From positions 248,001-312,000 of the forward strand of contig JACKBY010000001.1 in NCBI GenBank assembly GCA_020634335.1: a DNA stretch of 64,000 nt, written 5' to 3'. The position numbers and the translations under genes are program-made. Under the pieces are notes generated by a model. It made no database searches, was not told the DNA's origin, and worked only from the letters and a program-made list of their open reading frames with translations. This stretch comes from Promineifilum sp. (lineage in GTDB: Bacteria; Chloroflexota; Anaerolineae; Promineifilales; Promineifilaceae). Below are positions 58,879-64,000 of the stretch, piece after piece; position 1 is the first letter of the stretch, and every line of letters starts with the position of its first letter.

Positions 58879-60483
58879 CTAAATCTTTTGCCCTTCGACC
58901 AGCCCGGCCGCCACCGGCAATTGGCCGGTAGGATTGAAATCTCCGAAGAGGGCGGCTGCCAAGGCGACGAGCGAGGCGGGCTGAATGCTGTAGGTACACA
59001 GATGCGTTCGCGCTGTGGGGTAGGAGGCCAGATCGTAGGGCGTGCGCAGGGCGACGGTAACGGTCGGCCGGTCCAACGCCAGTAGTTCATTGACCAGGGC
59101 CGCTTGCTCCGGCTGCATCGAGGCGTTGATGGTGCCCAGGATGAGCAGGTCATAGCCGGCCAGGCGCTCCTGCAAGGCGGCGATCTCGCTGTCATCCGGC
59201 AGATGACTGGTCACAAATTCGTCGACGCGTGGGTGATGGGTGCGCAGGGCCGCGGCCAGATGGGGACGGATCGTGGAAGACGTATCGGCCGGGGTCAGGT
59301 CGCGCGGCGTGGGCATGACGGCGGCGATGCGGGCGTCGGGCGCGAGGCGAAGCGGCAATAGACCGGCGTCATCGCGCACAAGAGTGATCGACCGGCGAGC
59401 CAGGTCGGCCTCCAGACCGCGGTGTTCGGCGCAGCCAACGACGTCGAGACTCGGCTGGGGCTGTGCGGCCGCCCAGGCCTTGAGGGCCAGAATGCGTTCG
59501 ACCGATGGCCGGATGTGGCTGTCATCGATCAGTTCGCGCGAATAGGCCAGGGCCAGTCCTCCGTATAGACGCTCCTGGGTGTCTTCATCGAGCATGATGA
59601 GCATCAGATCGACGCCGGCGCGGACGGCGGCGATGACGTCGATGATCTGCCCTGCGCCCTGGGTAATAGCTCCCATGTCGAGGGCATCGGTGATGATGAC
59701 ACCGTCGAAGCCCATCTCGTGGCGCGCGAAGTCGGTCATGACCTGGCGGGCGACGGTCGCCGGATAGGCGCTCGTGCCGGTGAGGGCGGGGATGGCAAAG
59801 TGGCCGGTCATCAGCAATTTGGCTCCGGCGTCGATGCCCGCCTTGAAGGGTGGGAATTCAACTGCATCAAGGCGTTTCCGGTTGTGGGCGATGACCGGCA
59901 TCTTATAGTGGGAATCGACGGCCGCTTCCCCCTTGCCGGGGAAGTGCTTGAGCGTGCCGGCCACGCCGGCCGATTGCAGCCCCTCGACCAGAGCCGCGCC
60001 CAGCGCCGCAGCCAGACCTGGATCGTCGCCGAAGGCACGGATGCCCAGTGATGGGTTGCGCGGGTTTGTGTTCAAGTCGAGCACGGGCCCATAATTGACG
60101 TTGACGCCGAGGGCCGCCAGTTCCAGGCCGATGGCCCGCCCGACGCGCCGCGCCAGTTCGGGGTCGCGCGTCGCCCCCAGGGCCATGTTGCCGGCGAACT
60201 GGGTCATGCCGTCGCCCATGGCCGCCAACTGCCCGCCTTCCTGGTCGGTGGCGATGAGCAAGGGGGCCTGCTCGGCAGCGCGGGCGGCGGCTTGCAGGGC
60301 AGCCGTCAAATCGCGCAACTGGGCCGGGTTGTCGTAGTTAGGCGACCGAAAGAGGGAGAAGCCGCCGACGCGCCGCGCGGCGATCCAGTCCAGAACACGC
60401 GGCGGCGGCGTCAGGCCTTCAAAGGCCAGCATGAGCTTGTAGCCAATCAATTCTTCGGATGGTTGTGAGGTGGTTCTGTTCAT
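58879..60483 (-). CDS. Glycoside hydrolase family 3 beta-N-acetylhexosaminidase (NagZ-like)
   Basis: 534 aa, no signal peptide, so cytoplasmic. LLIATDQEGGQLAAMG, GVNVNYGPVLDLNTNP, the LKHFPGKGEAAVDSH loop (acid/base Asp-His dyad) and nucleophile Asp266 in GVIITDALDMGAI define the GH3 NagZ subgroup. The extra C-terminal ~170-residue domain is longer than NagZ. It would split GlcNAc from muropeptides or chitooligosaccharides for NagA. Confidence 0.92.
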   Translation of the reverse strand: MNRTTSQPSEELIGYKLMLAFEGLTPPPRVLDWIAARRVGGFSLFRSPNYDNPAQLRDLTAALQAAARAAEQAPLLIATDQEGGQLAAMGDGMTQFAGNMALGATRDPELARRVGRAIGLELAALGVNVNYGPVLDLNTNPRNPSLGIRAFGDDPGLAAALGAALVEGLQSAGVAGTLKHFPGKGEAAVDSHYKMPVIAHNRKRLDAVEFPPFKAGIDAGAKLLMTGHFAIPALTGTSAYPATVARQVMTDFARHEMGFDGVIITDALDMGAITQGAGQIIDVIAAVRAGVDLMLIMLDEDTQERLYGGLALAYSRELIDDSHIRPSVERILALKAWAAAQPQPSLDVVGCAEHRGLEADLARRSITLVRDDAGLLPLRLAPDARIAAVMPTPRDLTPADTSSTIRPHLAAALRTHHPRVDEFVTSHLPDDSEIAALQERLAGYDLLILGTINASMQPEQAALVNELLALDRPTVTVALRTPYDLASYPTARTHLCTYSIQPASLVALAAALFGDFNPTGQLPVAAGLVEGQKI

Positions 60484-60502
60484 CGGTCGAACCTGTAAGG
60501 TA

Positions 60503-60547
60503 ATCCGAAAAGGCGGACGGCAGATTCGCGCGCCCGCCTTTTCGGAT
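60503..60547 (-). terminator. 14-bp inverted repeat between binding-protein and hexosaminidase genes
   Basis: ATCCGAAAAGGCGG (60503-60516) and its perfect complement (60534-60547) enclose a 17-base loop. No T run follows the stem directly on the minus strand. It may partially terminate or stabilise the binding-protein mRNA so that it is made in excess. Confidence 0.5.
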
Positions 60548-60656
60548 CAATCATTTGAAACAAGCTTTACGAAGCGCTACAGATCTCATTGACTGACCGG
60601 CGCCCCGATTTTCAACGTTCGGCGACGGCATTCGTGCAATCTGTTGTCATTAGCCA

Positions 60657-62132
60657 TTACTGCGGCCAGGAAGCGTCGATCTCGGCCAGAGCGGTGTCCA
60701 GGTCGGTCGAGCCGCTGATCCAGTCAGTCATGGCCTTCCAGAAGGAACCGGAGCCAACTTCGGCCGGCATCAGGTCGGAGGCGTCGAAGCGAACGCTCGT
60801 GGCGTTCAGCAGCAACTCGGCCACCTTGCGGTCGGTGTAGGTGGTATACCAATCCAGATCGGCGTCCTTGTGGGGCGATAGCGTGCCGCCGGCGCGTACC
60901 CAACCCTCAACGCCTTCCGCCTTGCTGAAGAACTCCATCAGGGCGCGAACTTCGGGACGGTCATTGAACATGACCATCATGTCGCCGGCTACCAGCGCCG
61001 GACGGCCGAGGCTTTCGTCGATGGGCGGCAGGTAGAAGAAGTCATAGTCTTCACCCGCGACCAGGTTTTCGTCGCCGAAAAAGCCGGTGATCCACGCCGC
61101 TTGCGAGTGGAACCAGCAGCCCGGCGGGTCGGCGAACATGGGGACGGGCGAGTCGCCGATAAAGGTGGAGACGATGGACGGCACGCCGCCATAGACATAG
61201 TCGTCGTTCAGCCAGATCTCGGCCATCTTCTCGGCCGCGGCCTTCACTTCGGGCGAGGCAAACGGCAGCTCGCCGACGACCCATTTGTCGTAGTTCTCCA
61301 GCGAGGTCGTGCGCAGCATGATGTTCTCCATCCAGTCCGTGGCTACCCAACCGGTGGCCGCGCCGGACTCGATGCCGATGCACCAGGCGGTATCGCCGTC
61401 ATCGGCGATCTGTTGCGTCAGGGCCAGCATCTCATCCCAGGTCTCCGGGACTTCGTAGCCGGCGGCGTCGAATTGGGCCTTGGGATAGAAGACCATGCTC
61501 TTGGCGGAGGCGCGCTGCCACACGCCGGCCATGATGTCTTCGCCGTCTGCGCCGGGCATCGTCGCCATGTCGAGCCAACTGTCGATGTAGGTCTCCTGCA
61601 ACTTTTCGCGCGGCAGGAAGCTGCTGACGTCGACCAGCGCGCCGACGGCGGCGAACCGCTGAGCCATGGCGGGCTGGGAGATATTGGCGATGTCGGGCGG
61701 CGCGCCGGCATCAACGGCGACGTTGATCTGGGTTTCGAATTCCTTCGAGCCTTCGTAGACGACGTCGATCCCGGTCGCTTCTTCAAACGGGGCCAGGGCA
61801 AGTTCCATCTTCTGGGCCTCTTCGTCGACCATCACGCCGAGTATGGACACGGTCGTGCCTGCAAATTCACCGGCTTTGGCCCGCTCCAGATAACTTCCTT
61901 CGGCCATGTCTTCTTCCACGACCGGCTCGTCGGTCGGCGCCATTTCCTCGGTGGGGGCCGGCTCGTCGGTCGGCGCAACCTCGGGGGCTGCTTCTTCGGT
62001 CGGCGCGGTTTCTTCAACCACGGCTTCTGTCGGCGCGGCTTCCTGGACGGGTGCTTCGACAGCGCCGCCGCCACAGGCGACCATCAGGGCCGTCAGGGTC
62101 AACAGAACAACTACAAGTATCAAACGTTTCAT
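60657..62132 (-). CDS. ABC sugar-transporter substrate-binding lipoprotein
   Basis: 491 aa from ATG 62132. Lipobox LTALMVACGGG; then an acidic Pro/Thr/Glu linker with PTEE/PTDE repeats to residue ~75. The ABC type-1 solute-binding domain follows: VDEEAQKMELALAPFEEATG, IDVVYEGSKEFETQINVAVD, GAPPDIANISQPAMAQRFAA. It binds an oligosaccharide, likely GlcNAc-containing given its neighbours. The permease genes that normally follow are absent here. Confidence 0.88.
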   Translation of the reverse strand: MKRLILVVVLLTLTALMVACGGGAVEAPVQEAAPTEAVVEETAPTEEAAPEVAPTDEPAPTEEMAPTDEPVVEEDMAEGSYLERAKAGEFAGTTVSILGVMVDEEAQKMELALAPFEEATGIDVVYEGSKEFETQINVAVDAGAPPDIANISQPAMAQRFAAVGALVDVSSFLPREKLQETYIDSWLDMATMPGADGEDIMAGVWQRASAKSMVFYPKAQFDAAGYEVPETWDEMLALTQQIADDGDTAWCIGIESGAATGWVATDWMENIMLRTTSLENYDKWVVGELPFASPEVKAAAEKMAEIWLNDDYVYGGVPSIVSTFIGDSPVPMFADPPGCWFHSQAAWITGFFGDENLVAGEDYDFFYLPPIDESLGRPALVAGDMMVMFNDRPEVRALMEFFSKAEGVEGWVRAGGTLSPHKDADLDWYTTYTDRKVAELLLNATSVRFDASDLMPAEVGSGSFWKAMTDWISGSTDLDTALAEIDASWPQ

Positions 62133-62169
62133 TCTTTCCTCCGAATAGATGGGTTTCCAGTCAACAGAA

Positions 62170-63171
62170 CTATTGTTTAACCACAATGGGGGGAACTGCT
62201 TCTCGACTTTTCTCATTTTCCTCCTGCCGGTCAGCCGGCGTGGGGGCGGGTGCCAGAAAAACAGCGCCCATAACCCCGGCACTATAATCGGGTGGGATAA
62301 TAACGACCTTCTCGTCGGGCATCATTGACGACGCCAATGACGAAGCAGCACGAAGGTTGTCCATGGCGTGTCGGAGCGGCCGCTCAAAGGCGTCGGCAGC
62401 ACGGGTGACGCCGCCACCCAGGACAACCTTTTCAACATCATAAGTCATCAGCAGCAGATAGACGGCGCGCGCCAGATGCCCGGCGGCGCGCTCAACAATC
62501 CTGGCCGCCGCGAGGTGGCCGCCGGCGGCCAAGGCGTACACTTCGTTTGTAGTGGGCATATGGCCGTCGTCCGGAAGCGTCGCCGCGGCCGAGGCAATGG
62601 CCGGCCCGGCGGCATATGCCTCCAGACAACCATAGGATCCGCAAACGCAGCGCGGCCCGGTGGCATCCAGCGGAATGTGGCCGATTTCACCGGCCATGCC
62701 GTTGGCCCCCCGATAGAGGCGGCCGTCGAGGATCAGCCCGGCAGCGATGCCTGTGCCGACGCTCAGATAGGCCAGGCTATTTAACGGCGCGCTGTGCCTT
62801 GCCCAGTGGTAGGCTCCCCATGCGGCTGTCCGGACGTCATTTTCGAGCGCCACAGGTATCCCCAGAGCTTCCTGCAGGGCGTGGCGCAGCGGGTATGGCT
62901 CGCTCAGGTTCAGATTGACTGCCAACCGGACCGTCCCCTTTATTGGGTCCACCTGGCCGGGGATTCCGACGCCGGCCGCAACCAGATCATTCATCGATTG
63001 ATCGGCATCGTGCAGCGCCCGATCAATCGTAGTACGTATCCCGTCCACGAGACGTTGGGGACTGTCCGCCTCAGTCGGTTGTATTGCCTGGCCCAATGGG
63101 CGGCCGGCTTCGTTCACGATGAGAGCCGCCGTTTTCGTGCCGCCGACGTCCAACCCCACGCGTAATTTCAT
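62170..63171 (-). CDS. ROK-family sugar kinase
   Basis: 333 aa from ATG 63171, which overlaps the upstream ROK gene's stop by 4 bases. ATP site RVGLDVGGTKTAALIV, GIPGQVDPIKGTVRLAVNL, catalytic/sugar residues in ALENDVRTAAWGAYHWA, GEIGHIPLD and the zinc motif CVCGSYGCLEAYA. No helix-turn-helix, so it is the enzyme of the pair, probably GlcNAc or glucosamine kinase feeding NagA. Confidence 0.92.
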   Translation of the reverse strand: MKLRVGLDVGGTKTAALIVNEAGRPLGQAIQPTEADSPQRLVDGIRTTIDRALHDADQSMNDLVAAGVGIPGQVDPIKGTVRLAVNLNLSEPYPLRHALQEALGIPVALENDVRTAAWGAYHWARHSAPLNSLAYLSVGTGIAAGLILDGRLYRGANGMAGEIGHIPLDATGPRCVCGSYGCLEAYAAGPAIASAAATLPDDGHMPTTNEVYALAAGGHLAAARIVERAAGHLARAVYLLLMTYDVEKVVLGGGVTRAADAFERPLRHAMDNLRAASSLASSMMPDEKVVIIPPDYSAGVMGAVFLAPAPTPADRQEENEKSREAVPPIVVKQ

Positions 63172-64000
63172 ATGACCCCCAATTCGCGCTGGAGTAGCAG
63201 GGCGGAGCAGCCCAGGGTGATGATGTCGGCGGCGCGCCGCGGGTCGATGGAAGAAAAGCGTACCGTCGTGGCCTCGGCCATGGACGGCAACACGCGCTGG
63301 TGCATTTCGGCGATCATCGCATCGAGCAAGACTCCGTTCAGCTCGGTGATGCGGCCCGCCAGGACGATAGTCTGAATATTGAGGCTGCTGACCAGCCCGG
63401 CGGCGGCGGCGCCCAGATAGCGCCCGGCATCGACGGCGATCTCCACTGCCACGGGATCGTGGGCTTCGACCGCGGCCACGAAGCGCGACCAGGAGGGGCG
63501 TGCGTCGCCGGCCAGCAGAGATTGGGAGCGGTCGCTCGTCGCCAGTCGTTGGAGGATGGAACGCACACTGCTGGTCGTCTCCAGGCAACCGCGATTACCG
63601 CAGGTGCACAGCGCGCCGCCACTGTTGACGACGACATGACCAATTTCTCCGGCTCCAAAGCCATCCCCATAGAAAGGCAGACCATTCAGGATAATGCCCG
63701 CGCCGATGCCTCGGCCGCCGCGAATAACGATGAGATTGTCGCCGCCCGGGACTGTGCCATAGGTGTACTCGGCCAGCGCGGCCATGTGGCTGTCATTGGC
63801 GATGTAGACCGGCCGGCCGAAGCGCGATCCCAGCAAATCGCGCAGAGGCAGGTTGATCCAGCCCAGATTGACGGCTCGCCGCACGATGCCGTTATGGGGA
63901 TCGACCAGACCGGGTGTCGCCACGCCGATGCCCAACATGTCATCCGACGCGGGGCAGAGCGACTCGATGAGTTCATAGACGATGGTGAGCACGTCATCGC
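63168..64000 (-). CDS. ROK-family protein, probable repressor (5' end outside window)
   Basis: About 277 codons are visible; the frame stays open past base 64000. GIGVATPGLVDPHNGIVRRA, IANDSHMAALAEYTYG, GEIGHVVVNSGG and the zinc motif CTCGNRGCLE are ROK features. The sugar-site region keeps Asn-Asp, so sugar binding is likely. Its N-terminus is missing; being upstream of a ROK kinase, it is probably a NagC/XylR-like regulator with a helix-turn-helix, but a second kinase is possible. Confidence 0.82.
   Translation of the reverse strand, partial: DDVLTIVYELIESLCPASDDMLGIGVATPGLVDPHNGIVRRAVNLGWINLPLRDLLGSRFGRPVYIANDSHMAALAEYTYGTVPGGDNLIVIRGGRGIGAGIILNGLPFYGDGFGAGEIGHVVVNSGGALCTCGNRGCLETTSSVRSILQRLATSDRSQSLLAGDARPSWSRFVAAVEAHDPVAVEIAVDAGRYLGAAAAGLVSSLNIQTIVLAGRITELNGVLLDAMIAEMHQRVLPSMAEATTVRFSSIDPRRAADIITLGCSALLLQRELGVI

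Noticed and set aside
1..64000. CRISPR array, rRNA or tRNA genes, prophage or integrase genes.
   Set aside because: No regularly spaced direct repeats, cloverleaf-like sequences, rRNA signatures or phage/integrase motifs were noticed on reading either strand.

Overview
The window is a 64 kb, GC-rich, gene-dense bacterial segment. Several traits point to Chloroflexota, probably an Anaerolineae/Caldilineae-type filamentous lineage: lipoproteins with long Glu/Pro/Thr linkers, zinc-ribbon-headed FHA and PP2C proteins, a PTPS-related membrane protein, a class II ribonucleotide reductase, and mRNAs that look leaderless. This placement is an inference from gene content; no rRNA, tRNA or CRISPR array was found.

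Layout. 1-5130 (minus): a secreted metallopeptidase-like/vWA protein running off the edge, an SDR-DUF2867/membrane protein pair and a PPOX flavoenzyme. 5375-14528 (plus): a complete branched-chain-type ABC importer (livG, H, M, F and a binding lipoprotein) interleaved with two acyl/aryl-CoA ligases. Palindromes built of short iterated units sit at its junctions, together with a small cassette bounded by 23-bp inverted repeats that carries a frameshifted four-helix-bundle gene. 14723-18599 (minus): a small heat shock protein and a large PTPS-related membrane protein. 18730-22306 (minus): an arginine operon argC-argB-argD-GNAT. argC is intact, but argB (3' part), argD and the acetyltransferase are broken by dense small indels that could be decay or poor sequence. 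Upstream of argC lie a promoter, a short Arg-containing leader ORF, an antiterminator pairing and an intrinsic terminator, the architecture of ribosome-mediated attenuation.

22631-29546: cytochrome P450, class II ribonucleotide reductase with a structured leader, PlsC-type acyltransferase, a sulfite-oxidase-like molybdoenzyme and hypotheticals. 29967-35170 (plus): a signalling cluster (PP2C phosphatase, zinc-ribbon/FHA proteins, membrane FHA protein), then a RibD-like reductase and a TauE/SafE transporter. 35159-39253 (minus): an ECF importer (S, T, A, A) with a PfkB kinase. 39775-49731: a secreted subtilase, a TPR protein, a trans-sulfuration enzyme, a second PP2C, RNase J, a nitroreductase and another zinc-ribbon protein. 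49872-53870: archease-RtcB RNA ligase, a GT9 glycosyltransferase and, convergently, a translin-family/DUF3467 pair. 53901-64000 (minus): a SIS isomerase, a membrane spermidine-synthase-like protein and an amino-sugar block (NagA, GH3 hexosaminidase, sugar-binding lipoprotein, two overlapping ROK genes).

The most interesting items are the argC attenuator, the inverted-repeat-bounded four-helix cassette and related iterated palindromes, the indel-riddled arg block, and repeated promoter-to-ATG spacings that imply leaderless transcripts.
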